Shown here piece after piece: positions 1 to 7,488 of a DNA stretch of 64,000 bases; position 1 is the stretch's first letter; each line of letters opens with the position of its first letter. Below the pieces are notes generated by a model. That model was not told the DNA's origin. It worked only from the letters and a program-made list of their open reading frames with translations, and searched no databases. The DNA is from DASTPP01 sp035762175. Lineage in GTDB: Bacteria; Myxococcota_A; Polyangia; Polyangiales; Polyangiaceae. A program made the translations under genes and the position numbers. Location of the stretch: the NCBI GenBank assembly GCA_035762175.1, contig DASTPP010000279.1, positions 1 through 64,000 on the forward strand, read 5' to 3'.

Positions 1-4
1 TTCT

Positions 5-50
5 GGCACCCCAAACTCGCCCTTCGGGCTCAAACAGTGGGGCCCCCGCC
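5..50. repeat. Left copy of 46-bp inverted repeat flanking the ATPase/DUF4276 module
   Basis: These 46 bases match the reverse complement of 2244-2289 at 43 of 46 positions. The match starts and stops sharply on both sides. The two copies bracket only the two-gene module at 188-2144, so they could be ends of a mobile cassette or two copies of a dispersed palindromic repeat. Confidence 0.8.
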
Positions 51-187
51 GCCAGGCAGGCTCCGCCACCCCGGCAAACGCTCGAAACGCGATGGAAGGC
101 CCGCGGCGCGTCGAGTGGCCCGAGGGAAAGAGCCAAGGGGACGAAAGGGTTGCGACCGCGGCGGGGGCGGCGCATCACGGGGGGGCG

Positions 188-1636
188 ATGATCGTAAGGT
201 TCCAGGTCATAAACTTCCGGAGCCTGGGGTCCGTCGAGCTCAAGTTGTCTGGTCTCACGACGCTCGTCGGGCCGAATGGGGCCGGGAAGAGCAGCGTTGT
301 CGACGGCGTGCGCTTTCTAGGAGACGCAGTTCGCCACGGGCTCGACGCTGCGGTATCGGAGCGGCAAGGGTTCGAGCCTCTCCGGCGGTGGAGCCGCGGC
401 CACGCCCGTGATGTCAGCCTGTCCGTCGATGTCGAGACGGCCAGCGGGAGGCAGACCTGGGCGCTGGCCCTGACGGCCGACGCGGTGGCCGGATTTCGGG
501 TGAAGCAGGAGTCCGCGCACTCCTACCCGTGGCAGCACAACTTCGAAAGAGTCTCTAGCCGGTGGGCGGCGCTGCAGGCACTGCTCAACAGCCTCGCCGA
601 CGACGACCCCCAAAAAATGGCCGTGGCGCGGCAGTTGTCAGAGTTGGGCTTCAGCTACAAAGAAGAGCGCGACAAGCTTGCCTCTTTCGAGCTGAAGGAC
701 GGTGCTTGGGTCAACGTACCGCCGCCGCTCGTTTTGGGCTCCCGATCTCTACCGCCCCCGACGTGGCGCCCCGCCTTGCCCGAGGTGGCGAAAATCAGCC
801 CGCCATTTCGCCCTCTCGTCGACGAGCTGAGCCGTGTCGCCGTCTACTCGCTCTTCCCGCCCACGCTCCGTCAGCCTCAGAACCCTGATCTAAGCCGACC
901 CATGCGCCGCCACGGCGAGAACTGGGCAGGCACGCTGCGTGGCCTCGACCGCGAGCGCGAGGGCGCCGAATTGCTCGCCGCGCTCAGCCGCATCGTCGGC
1001 GATATCGACGACTACCGCGTCACGACCGCCGGCGGCTTTCTCATCCCCGAATTCCGCCATGGCGTGCAGAACGGGCGCGAGCGCTGGTTCGGCGCCGCGC
1101 AAGAGTCTGACGGCACGTTGCGCATCGCTGCCCTGCTGACCGCGCTCTTGCAGCAGCCCCCGCCAAGCCTCATCGGCATCGAAGAGCCCGAGCTCGCCGT
1201 ACACCCGGGCGCGCTGCCCACCTTGGCCGATTACCTCAAAGAGGCCGCCACCCGGACGCAGGTGGTCATCACGACCCACAGCCCCGAGTTGCTCGACCTC
1301 TTGCCGCCCGAGTCGCTGCGCGTCGTCGAGAGAATTGACGGGGCGACGACCGTAAAGGAACTCGCGGCTGACCAGAGAACGATGATCCGCGAGCGGCTCT
1401 TCTCGACGAGCGAGCTATTGAGCGCCGAGGGGCTGCGAGGAGAACCGGGGGAGGGCCCCCCCGCGGGAGGAGGCGACGAGCGGGGGGGAGAAGCGGACGA
1501 TGGGCAAGGGTTACTTCGTCGTCGAGGGCCACGGCGAAGACGGGGCGGTGCCGAACCTCGTCAACCGACTGTGGTCCGATCTGGGGTTGCAACCCGTCGT
1601 CTGGGACACGAGGCCCTTGCGTGGCCAGGCGCTTGA
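188..1636 (+). CDS. AAA family ATPase (AAA_21/OLD-like, SMC-type)
   Basis: A 482-residue ATPase of the RecF/SMC-like AAA class. The protein opens with the family's 'VINFRSLGSVEL' strand and has a Walker A 'GPNGAGKSS' at residues 28-36. A signature-like 'ESDGTLRIAALL' precedes Walker B 'LIGIEEPELAVHP', and an H-loop 'VVITTHSPELLDLL' follows. The ATG at 188 was chosen over the upstream ATG at 92 because homology begins there and a G-run sits in front as a ribosome site. The last 60 or so residues (after 'LSAEGLRGEPGEG') are low complexity and overlap the next gene by 137 bases in another frame, so the true end may be earlier or altered by a frameshift. Proteins like this pair with TOPRIM-type partners in OLD/PARIS-like anti-phage systems; a defence role here is an inference. 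Confidence 0.88.
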   Translation: MIVRFQVINFRSLGSVELKLSGLTTLVGPNGAGKSSVVDGVRFLGDAVRHGLDAAVSERQGFEPLRRWSRGHARDVSLSVDVETASGRQTWALALTADAVAGFRVKQESAHSYPWQHNFERVSSRWAALQALLNSLADDDPQKMAVARQLSELGFSYKEERDKLASFELKDGAWVNVPPPLVLGSRSLPPPTWRPALPEVAKISPPFRPLVDELSRVAVYSLFPPTLRQPQNPDLSRPMRRHGENWAGTLRGLDREREGAELLAALSRIVGDIDDYRVTTAGGFLIPEFRHGVQNGRERWFGAAQESDGTLRIAALLTALLQQPPPSLIGIEEPELAVHPGALPTLADYLKEAATRTQVVITTHSPELLDLLPPESLRVVERIDGATTVKELAADQRTMIRERLFSTSELLSAEGLRGEPGEGPPAGGGDERGGEADDGQGLLRRRGPRRRRGGAEPRQPTVVRSGVATRRLGHEALAWPGA

Positions 1637-2144
1637 TCAAGAGCATCGGGTCCGGCGGTTTTGCGACCTCCTGCGCGCGAGGCCCGACTGCGAACGTGTT
1701 CTCTTCTTGCGCGACGAAGACGACGGCTGCCCGAGGGCTCGTGGGCCTGAAGCGGCCACGTGGTTGCAGCGGGCGGCCCTGCCTTTCCCGTCGGCGTTCG
1801 TGCTCTTTCACCGCGAGTACGAGACTCTCTTCTTGCCCTGTCTACACCTCATGGCAGGCAAGCCCCTCATCGACCCTAAGGGCACCAAGAGGCCCGGCAT
1901 TCGCGAGGGGGCGAAGTTCGAGGGCGACCCGCAGGGGCCTCGAGATGCCAAGGGCGTCGTTTCTTCGTTCATGTCGCCGGGGCGGGTCTACAAGCCGACC
2001 ACCGACCAGCTCGCGCTGACGCGGATGCTCGACTTCGGCACGCTCCGCGGCTCGGGCTTGCCTTGCTTTTCGACGCTCGAGAACGCCTTGCGCTTTCTCT
2101 CGGGGGCGGCCCCCGGCGCGGTCTACCCGCCCCCGCCCGCCTGA
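1500..2144 (+). CDS. DUF4276 family protein (TOPRIM-like partner of the ATPase)
   Basis: A 214-residue protein with DUF4276-type features: 'FVVEGHGEDGAVPNLV' near the N-terminus (the VEGxxE-like acidic motif), 'LFLRDEDDGCP' (acidic DxD-like cluster) around residue 74, and 'FHREYETLFLP' in mid-protein. These are the positions expected for metal ligands of a TOPRIM-like nuclease fold. The ATG at 1500 has a G-rich ribosome site about nine bases upstream. The gene starts inside the 3' part of the ATPase gene, and the same frame is open upstream, so a +1 slip in the ATPase would fuse the two proteins. It probably works as the effector or nuclease partner of the ATPase; function is inferred from family pairing. 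Confidence 0.82.
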   Translation: MGKGYFVVEGHGEDGAVPNLVNRLWSDLGLQPVVWDTRPLRGQALDQEHRVRRFCDLLRARPDCERVLFLRDEDDGCPRARGPEAATWLQRAALPFPSAFVLFHREYETLFLPCLHLMAGKPLIDPKGTKRPGIREGAKFEGDPQGPRDAKGVVSSFMSPGRVYKPTTDQLALTRMLDFGTLRGSGLPCFSTLENALRFLSGAAPGAVYPPPPA

Positions 2145-2200
2145 CGCGCCCAGGCACGACCCTCACCGCTTTCGAGAGCGGTCGCCTCGCTGGCGATCCT

Positions 2201-2332
2201 TGCGCCGGGGTCGGGCGCGGGGCCCCCGCGGGCAGGCCCGAAAGGCGGGGGCCCCACTGTCTGAGCCCGCAGGGCGAGTTCGGGGTGCCTGGAGGGCCTG
2301 CCCGCGGGGGCCCCGCGCCCGACCCCGGCGCA
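2201..2332. repeat. Large palindromic element (39-bp perfect inverted arms) holding the right 46-bp repeat
   Basis: Bases 2201-2239 and 2294-2332 are perfect reverse complements of each other (39 bp). The 54-base loop contains bases 2244-2289, the right copy of the 46-bp repeat found at the window start. It could act as a terminator after the DUF4276 gene or be a MITE/REP-like element. No coding sequence is evident between 2145 and 2399. Confidence 0.85.
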
Positions 2333-2399
2333 CCGCCGCCGCCGCGGCCCCCCCTCTCCCCCTCCCCGCCCGGCCGGCGTCGTGGCAAGGCCCGGCCCC

Positions 2400-3893
2400 A
2401 TGGCGATCGGGTCGAAGCCGGGCCGGGCAGGCCTCGCCGTCGTCATCGTCGTGGCGGCGCTCGCGCGCTTCGGCGTGGTCGCGTGGGCGCGGGGGCGCTT
2501 TCCGCCGGTGGGCGACGGCGTTTATTACAATACGCTCGCGCTCCGGCTCGCCGAGGGGCTCGGCTACACCTGGCGGTGGCCCGACGGGGCCGTGACGTAT
2601 GCGGCCCATTACCCGGTGGGCTATCCGGCCCTCCTGGCCGCGACGTATCGGGTGGCGGGCGCGTCGCTCTCGGCCGCGGGCGTACTCGCGGCGCTGCTCG
2701 GGGTCGGGGCGGCGGCGGCGATGCACCGGGTGGCGCTCGTCGCGTCCGGGCCCCGGGCGGCGCTCGGGGCGGGGCTGGCCGTCGCGCTCGACCCGGCGAT
2801 CGTGGCGTACACGCCGGCGCTGATGACCGAGGGGGTGACCGCTTCGCTCCTGGCGATCGCGGCGCTCTTCGTCGCCCTCGCGAGAGGCGCGGGGCCCGCG
2901 CAGGTGCCCATCACCGAGGCGCGGGGTGCGGGGCCCGCGCAGGGGCCCGTCGTCGGCGCGCGGGGGGCGGGGCGCTGGCGGGCGCCGCTCTGCGCCGCGC
3001 TGGCGGGGGCCGTGCTGGGGGTGGCGACGCTGGTGCGCCCGCAGAGCTTGCTCTTCGCGCCCTTCTTCGGGGCGCTCGCGGCGGCGCCCGGGGCGGGCTT
3101 GCGGGCGAGGGCGCGCGGCGCGGTCGTCGCGCTGGCCCTCTCGCTCGCGGTCTGCCTGCCCTGGACGCTGCGCAACTGCTCGCGCATGGGCCGCTGCGCC
3201 CTCGTCAGCCTCAACGGCGGGTGGAACCTGCTCATCGGCGCGACGCCCTCGGCCAAGGGCACCTGGGCCCCGCTCGAGGTGCCCGAGGCGTGCCGGCTGG
3301 TGTTCGACGAGGCGGCGAAAGACACGTGCTTCGGGCGCGTGGCGCGCGAGCGCATCGCGGCCGAGCCGGGGGCCTGGCTCGGATCTTGGCCGGCCAAGTG
3401 GGCCGCGACCTTCGACTACCCGGGCGCGGCGCACTGGTACCTGCACGACGCGAACCCCGCGGCCTTCTCGGACGGGGCGGCCGGCGCACTCTTGCAGGCC
3501 CAGATCGCCTCGTCCCGCCTCGCGCTCGCCGCGTGCCTGCTCGCCGTCGCCTTCGCGCGCGGCCCGAGGCGCGCCGCGCGCGCCGCAGTTGCGACGGCCG
3601 GCGCCGCCTGCCTGCTCGGCAGCCACGCCTACCCGGGCTACCTCGCCCTCGCCCTAGCCGCCGCGCTGCTCGGGCGATCGCTCGCGCGCGAGCACCTGCT
3701 CGCCGCGCTCGCCGCCCTCTCCGTCGCGGGCACCGCGCTCGTGCACGGCGCGTTCTTCGGCGCGGGACGCTACGCGCTCGTCGTGTCCCCCTTCGTCATG
3801 GCGCTCGCCGGGGCGTCGGCGGCGGCGGCGCCTTGGCGGGGCGCGCTCGCCTGGTTTCTCGAGCGGTTCGCCCGTCGCCGGCGCACGGCCTGA
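2400..3893 (+). CDS. ArnT/PMT-like (GT39-type) membrane glycosyltransferase
   Basis: A 497-residue multi-pass membrane protein of the dolichol-phosphate-mannose transferase-like superfamily. The first membrane segment is followed by 'PVGDGVYYNTLALRLAEG', the usual acidic periplasmic motif after TM1. 'YPVGYPALLA' and a series of hydrophobic helices follow, then 'LVRPQSLLFAP' and a soluble C-terminal part. Residues about 160-192 contain a 13-residue repeat ('ARGAGPAQ...', 2.4 copies, bases 2880-2974) in a loop. The start may instead be the GTG at 2382; neither start has a clear ribosome site. The family moves sugars from polyprenyl carriers to lipids or proteins at the outer face of the inner membrane; the substrate is unknown. 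Confidence 0.82.
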   Translation: MAIGSKPGRAGLAVVIVVAALARFGVVAWARGRFPPVGDGVYYNTLALRLAEGLGYTWRWPDGAVTYAAHYPVGYPALLAATYRVAGASLSAAGVLAALLGVGAAAAMHRVALVASGPRAALGAGLAVALDPAIVAYTPALMTEGVTASLLAIAALFVALARGAGPAQVPITEARGAGPAQGPVVGARGAGRWRAPLCAALAGAVLGVATLVRPQSLLFAPFFGALAAAPGAGLRARARGAVVALALSLAVCLPWTLRNCSRMGRCALVSLNGGWNLLIGATPSAKGTWAPLEVPEACRLVFDEAAKDTCFGRVARERIAAEPGAWLGSWPAKWAATFDYPGAAHWYLHDANPAAFSDGAAGALLQAQIASSRLALAACLLAVAFARGPRRAARAAVATAGAACLLGSHAYPGYLALALAAALLGRSLAREHLLAALAALSVAGTALVHGAFFGAGRYALVVSPFVMALAGASAAAAPWRGALAWFLERFARRRRTA

Positions 3894-5323
3894 GCGACAC
3901 GAGGCGACCGCCCAGCTCGTAACGAGCTGGGCGTCGGGACGACGGCCGTGCGCCGGCGACGGGCGAACCGGGGGAGCGCGAGCGCGGAGAGCGCCATCGC
4001 CGCGCTGACGAGGGCCCAGATCGCCAGGCAAGCGAAGGGGCCCAGCGTGGGGCCGATGAGGCTGCGCAGGCTGAGCGGGTGGCGTCCGTAGACGAGCGCG
4101 ATGTGCGCCGCGTACACGAAGAGCGAGTGGCGCCCGAAGAGGCCCAGCGTGCGCTCGACCGCGGGCCCGAGATCGCGCGCGAGGGCGAGCCCGGAGGCGA
4201 GCAGGCAGACGAGCCCGGCCCGCAGCGCGGTCGAGGCGGGGGCGAGGGCCCAGGGCTCGTAGGCGCCGCCGAGGGGCCAGGGCGCGAGCGCGCCGAGCGC
4301 GGCCAAGGCGAGCGCCGAGGCGCCGGCGGCCGCGAGGCTCCGGGCCCAGGCGCGGCGGCGGGCGGCGGGCGTCGCCGAGGCGCCGAGGGCCGCGCCGAGG
4401 GCGACGAACGAGGCCCAGGGCAGGGCCGGAAAGGGCGAGCCGAAGCGCGCCGTAAAGAGCGTGGCGAGCGGTAGCGGGATGCCCGCCCAGCCGGAGCGGT
4501 GCGCCGCGGGCCCGAGCCACGCGATCGCCGCCGCGGCCCCGAGCGCGCCCGCCGCGTAGCGCCGCGCCGAGCCGGCGAACGACGCCGCGAGGGCGAGGGC
4601 GGCGAGCGAGAGCGCGATGAGCTGCAGCACGTCGGCCTGCAGCAAGGCCGCCCAGGCCTCGTCCCGCGCGGGCCCCCGGGCCGAAAGCGCCGAGGGCAGG
4701 TGGCTCGCGTGCATGGCGTAGCCGAGGGCGAAGAGCCAAGCAGCGCGGCGGACGTGCTGGGCGGCGAGGCGCGGACGGGCGGCGGGCAGTGGCCCCGCCC
4801 CCCTGGCCCCCCTCCCGGGGGAGGGGGGGAGCGAGGGCGCCGAGGGGCCGGCGGGCGCGTCCCAGGCGGGCACGAACGAGCGGGCGAGCGAGAGCCCGGC
4901 GGCGAAGAGGAAGGCGGGGGCGACCAGGCCGTTGACGAAGTCGAGCGCGGCGAAGGCCGCGCCCCCGCGGAAGTCGGCCGAGAGCAGGGCGTTGACGACG
5001 TGCACCTCGATCATGACGAGGGCGGCGAGCCCGCGCAGCCGGTCGACGAAGGCGAGGCGGGCGGGCGGCGGGGCGCCCCTGCTCGGCGAGGCGCCCGCTC
5101 GTTCGCTCACCGGGGCGCCGGCGCGCGCGCCCTCGCTCGGGGGAGCGCCGGGGCGTGGAGGCGCGCCCTCGCGCACCGGGGCGCCGGGGCGTGGAGGCGC
5201 GCCCTCGCTCGCGGGAGCGCCGGGGCGTAGAGGCGCGCCCTCGCGCACCGGGGCGCCGGGGCGGCGTGAAGGCGCCCGCTCGCTCACCGGGGCGCCGGCG
5301 GGCGGGGGGGCGCCGGGGCTCAC
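3770..5323 (-). CDS. Acyltransferase-like multi-pass membrane protein (heparan-alpha-glucosaminide acetyltransferase/DUF1624 type)
   Basis: 517 residues. After an N-terminal Pro/Ala repeat region (about 75 residues, 12-residue units like GAPVREGAPPRP) comes 'RLAFVDRLRGLAALVMIEVHVVN', the typical start of DUF1624/acyltransferase_3 proteins. About ten membrane helices follow. A conserved-looking 'LGLFGRHSLFVYAAHIALVYG' near the C-terminus has the usual membrane-embedded His. The GTG start at 5323 shares four bases (GTGA) with the stop of the upstream gene, so translation is probably coupled. The C-terminal 60 residues overlap the end of the opposing glycosyltransferase and are Arg/Ala-rich; the real function probably ends near residue 455. 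It is the last gene of a three-gene minus-strand operon. The acceptor substrate is unknown. Confidence 0.72.
   Translation of the reverse strand: MSPGAPPPAGAPVSERAPSRRPGAPVREGAPLRPGAPASEGAPPRPGAPVREGAPPRPGAPPSEGARAGAPVSERAGASPSRGAPPPARLAFVDRLRGLAALVMIEVHVVNALLSADFRGGAAFAALDFVNGLVAPAFLFAAGLSLARSFVPAWDAPAGPSAPSLPPSPGRGARGAGPLPAARPRLAAQHVRRAAWLFALGYAMHASHLPSALSARGPARDEAWAALLQADVLQLIALSLAALALAASFAGSARRYAAGALGAAAAIAWLGPAAHRSGWAGIPLPLATLFTARFGSPFPALPWASFVALGAALGASATPAARRRAWARSLAAAGASALALAALGALAPWPLGGAYEPWALAPASTALRAGLVCLLASGLALARDLGPAVERTLGLFGRHSLFVYAAHIALVYGRHPLSLRSLIGPTLGPFACLAIWALVSAAMALSALALPRFARRRRTAVVPTPSSLRAGRSPRVAQAVRRRRANRSRNQASAPRQGAAAADAPASAMTKGDTTSA
3864..3970. repeat. 27-bp perfect inverted repeat across two convergent gene ends
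   Basis: Bases 3864-3890 (the last codons of the glycosyltransferase, coding for FARRRRTA) recur as the exact reverse complement at 3944-3970. There they code for the same FARRRRTA near the end of the opposing acyltransferase-like gene. Confidence 0.93.
3909..3933. terminator. Probable bidirectional terminator hairpin
   Basis: A perfect 12-bp inverted repeat around one central base (arm CGCCCAGCTCGT) lies between convergent genes, nested inside the larger 27-bp inverted repeat. There is no T-run. Confidence 0.6.
5090..5300. repeat. 36-bp tandem repeats encoding GAP-rich 12-residue units
   Basis: About five imperfect 36-bp units lie inside the 5' part of the acyltransferase-like gene and keep its frame, giving GAPVREGAPPRP-like repeats on the N-terminal side of the first membrane helix. 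Confidence 0.85.
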
Positions 5324-6210
5324 CAGGGCACCAGCGCCTGGGGCAGCTCGCCCTTGCGCAGGATGGCGGCGAAGTCCATCGCGAGGGCGACGGTGACGTG
5401 CACGCCGAAGCCCAGGAAGACGTTGCCCGAGCGCACCGCGAGGCTGCCGAGGGCGACGGTGGTGGCGATGGCGCCCATCGCCTCGAGGTAGGGCTTCGAA
5501 TAGTGAATCATGCAGTAGGGCACCATCGTCGAGAAGATGGCGGCCGAGCCGATGACCGGGCGCAGGGCGTTGACCCACCAGCCGCGGAAGAAGAACTCGA
5601 GGGCGAGAAACTGCAGGGCGTACATGCCCTCCCAGGCGGCGAGGTCGAGCCAGCTGCGGCCGGCGAGCTTGTAGATCGGGTACTTGTCGGCGAAGTCGCG
5701 CTGGCCCGAGGCGACGGCGACGCAGGGCAAGACGAGGGCGAGCGCGATCAGGTAGAGCCGCCCGTTGCGGTGGCCGCCGAGGCCGCCGCCGCCGCCGAGG
5801 CGCAGGCCGCCGACGTCGCGCACGCGCTCGCGGCGGAAGGCGAGCTTCCAGACGAGCGCGGGCACGGCCACGTAGCCGAGGACGCGGAAGACGGCCCACC
5901 AGGCCTGGCCGTAGAGGGCGGAGAAGAGGTCGTAGCGCAGCGCCGGCCGCGCGGCGGCCCAGTCGCCGAAGAACTCTTTGAAGTCTTCGCTGCGCCCGAA
6001 GAAGCGCATGAACGCGAGGCCGAAGGCGGCGGCGGCGAAGGCGCAGGCGGCGCGGCGCTGCTGCTCGCCGGGGGTGGCGCGCGCCCAGGCCTCGCGCGCC
6101 TCGAGGTCGAGCGCGTCCCAGGTCGGCCGGAAGAAGCGGCGCAGCACGTACGCGAGCCCGACGAGCGCGGGGATCGCGACGAGCGGCTTGAGCGGCGCGG
6201 CGAGGGCCAT
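5320..6210 (-). CDS. CPBP family intramembrane protein (CAAX protease-like)
   Basis: 296 residues with several membrane helices. The CPBP/Abi signature is visible as 'FLALEFFFRGWWVNAL' (motif 1, EExxxR, but with Leu in place of the first Glu), 'YCMIHYSKPYLE' (motif 2 His) and 'LGFGVHVTVALAMDF' (motif 3 His). The family contains Rce1-type prenyl-protein endopeptidases and many bacterial members of unknown substrate. The ATG at 6210 is 6 bases after the stop of the upstream cyclodeaminase-family gene, and the stop overlaps the next start, so the three genes form one operon. The missing first Glu could mean reduced or no protease activity. Confidence 0.85.
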   Translation of the reverse strand: MALAAPLKPLVAIPALVGLAYVLRRFFRPTWDALDLEAREAWARATPGEQQRRAACAFAAAAFGLAFMRFFGRSEDFKEFFGDWAAARPALRYDLFSALYGQAWWAVFRVLGYVAVPALVWKLAFRRERVRDVGGLRLGGGGGLGGHRNGRLYLIALALVLPCVAVASGQRDFADKYPIYKLAGRSWLDLAAWEGMYALQFLALEFFFRGWWVNALRPVIGSAAIFSTMVPYCMIHYSKPYLEAMGAIATTVALGSLAVRSGNVFLGFGVHVTVALAMDFAAILRKGELPQALVPW

Positions 6211-6216
6211 CGCCCG

Positions 6217-7236
6217 CTAGCCCACCAGGGCGACGGGGGTGCCGACCCCGCGCGCCCGGGCGGCGGCGTAGAGCACGCGGGCGAGCGCGACGTCTTGCAC
6301 GGCGAGGCCGGTCGAGTCGAAGACGGTGAGGGTGTCTTCGCCCCGCGCGGGGCGCTTCTTGCCGGTCACCACCTCGCCGAGCGTGCCGAAGATCTGCTCT
6401 TCGCGGTAGAGGCCGCGCGCGACCGGCACGTTGAGCTCGCCCGAGTGCAGCGCCTGGTGGTGCTCGTCGATGACGACGAGGGCGTCGGCGAGGATTTGCG
6501 GGTCGAGCTCTTGCTTGCCGGGCGCGTCGGCGCCCATCGCGTTGATGTGCGCGCCGGGGCGCACCCAGGCGCGGCGCACGACCGGGGCGCGGCCCGGGGT
6601 TGAGGCGCAGACGATGTCGCAGCCCGAGGCCTCTTCGGTCGAGGCGGCCCGGCCCCCGACCTCGCGGGCGAAGGCCTCGGCGGCGCGCGGGTCGAGGTCG
6701 GACGCGACGACTTCGAGCGCGTCGCCGTAGACGGCGCGGTGGGCGTCGAGCATGAAGCGAGCTTGCACGCCCGAGCCGACGAAGCCCAACGTCGTGGGCG
6801 AGGCCTGGGCGAGGTGGCGCGAGGCGACGGCGGCGGCGGCGCCCGTGCGCGCGGCCGTCAGCACGGTGGCGTCGAGCACCGCGAGCGGCAGCGCGGTCGC
6901 CGGGTCGCTCAAGATGTAGACGCCCATCACCGAGGGCAGGCCGTGGCGCTTGGGGTTGCCGGGGTGCGAGTTGACCCATTTGACGCCGGCGGCCGCGGGC
7001 CAGGCGCCCTCGCGCGGCACGCCGTCGGGCCCGGTGTCGGCGCTCGGCCCGATGTACGAGGGCATCGCGCGGAAGTCGCCGCCGTACTCGTCGAGCGAGA
7101 GGTAGACCTTGGGGGGCATCTGCACGTTGCCCGCGGCGTGCTCGGCGAAGGCGAGCTCGACCGCCCGCACCGCCTCGCGCATCGAGAGCAGGCCGCGCAC
7201 CTCGGCGGCCGAGAGAATCAGCGTCGTCGCAGCCAT
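6217..7236 (-). CDS. Ornithine cyclodeaminase / mu-crystallin family dehydrogenase
   Basis: 339 residues. The family features are 'MPPKVYLSL' and 'RAMPSYIG' near the N-terminus, the substrate Lys in 'AAAGVKWVNSHPGNP', and the Rossmann motif 'TLGFVGSGVQARFMLDAH' in the middle, followed by 'ASTPGRAPVV' and 'INAMGADAPGKQELDP'. Members deaminate ornithine to proline or act as alanine or imine dehydrogenases with NAD(P)H; the substrate cannot be told from sequence. The start has AAGGAG six bases upstream of the ATG. It is the first gene of the operon with the CPBP and acyltransferase-like genes. Confidence 0.93.
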   Translation of the reverse strand: MAATTLILSAAEVRGLLSMREAVRAVELAFAEHAAGNVQMPPKVYLSLDEYGGDFRAMPSYIGPSADTGPDGVPREGAWPAAAGVKWVNSHPGNPKRHGLPSVMGVYILSDPATALPLAVLDATVLTAARTGAAAAVASRHLAQASPTTLGFVGSGVQARFMLDAHRAVYGDALEVVASDLDPRAAEAFAREVGGRAASTEEASGCDIVCASTPGRAPVVRRAWVRPGAHINAMGADAPGKQELDPQILADALVVIDEHHQALHSGELNVPVARGLYREEQIFGTLGEVVTGKKRPARGEDTLTVFDSTGLAVQDVALARVLYAAARARGVGTPVALVG

Positions 7237-7488
7237 GGTTCGCTCCTTGGCGTGGCCCCCCCTCGCGACCCGCCCGGCCCCGGAGGCCCGGCGCCCAGAG
7301 AGCGCCGCGGTCGGACGGCCGAGGCCGAGGCAAGGGGGAAGCCTGGTAGGCTCAAAGGCGCGCGAATCTAGCCGGCTTCGGCCCCCGACGCGAGGGGCGC
7401 GCCGTCGCCCTCGCGGCGCGAGAACCGGGGGCCCCGCCCGGCGAGAAGTAGTGGCGTCCGGGCCCCAGTTGGGCTTCAAACCATCAGC

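Noticed and set aside
188..2144. Naming the first module as PARIS (AriA/AriB)
   Set aside because: The partner resembles DUF4276, not the DUF4435 protein of PARIS, so only the general ATPase-TOPRIM class is supported.
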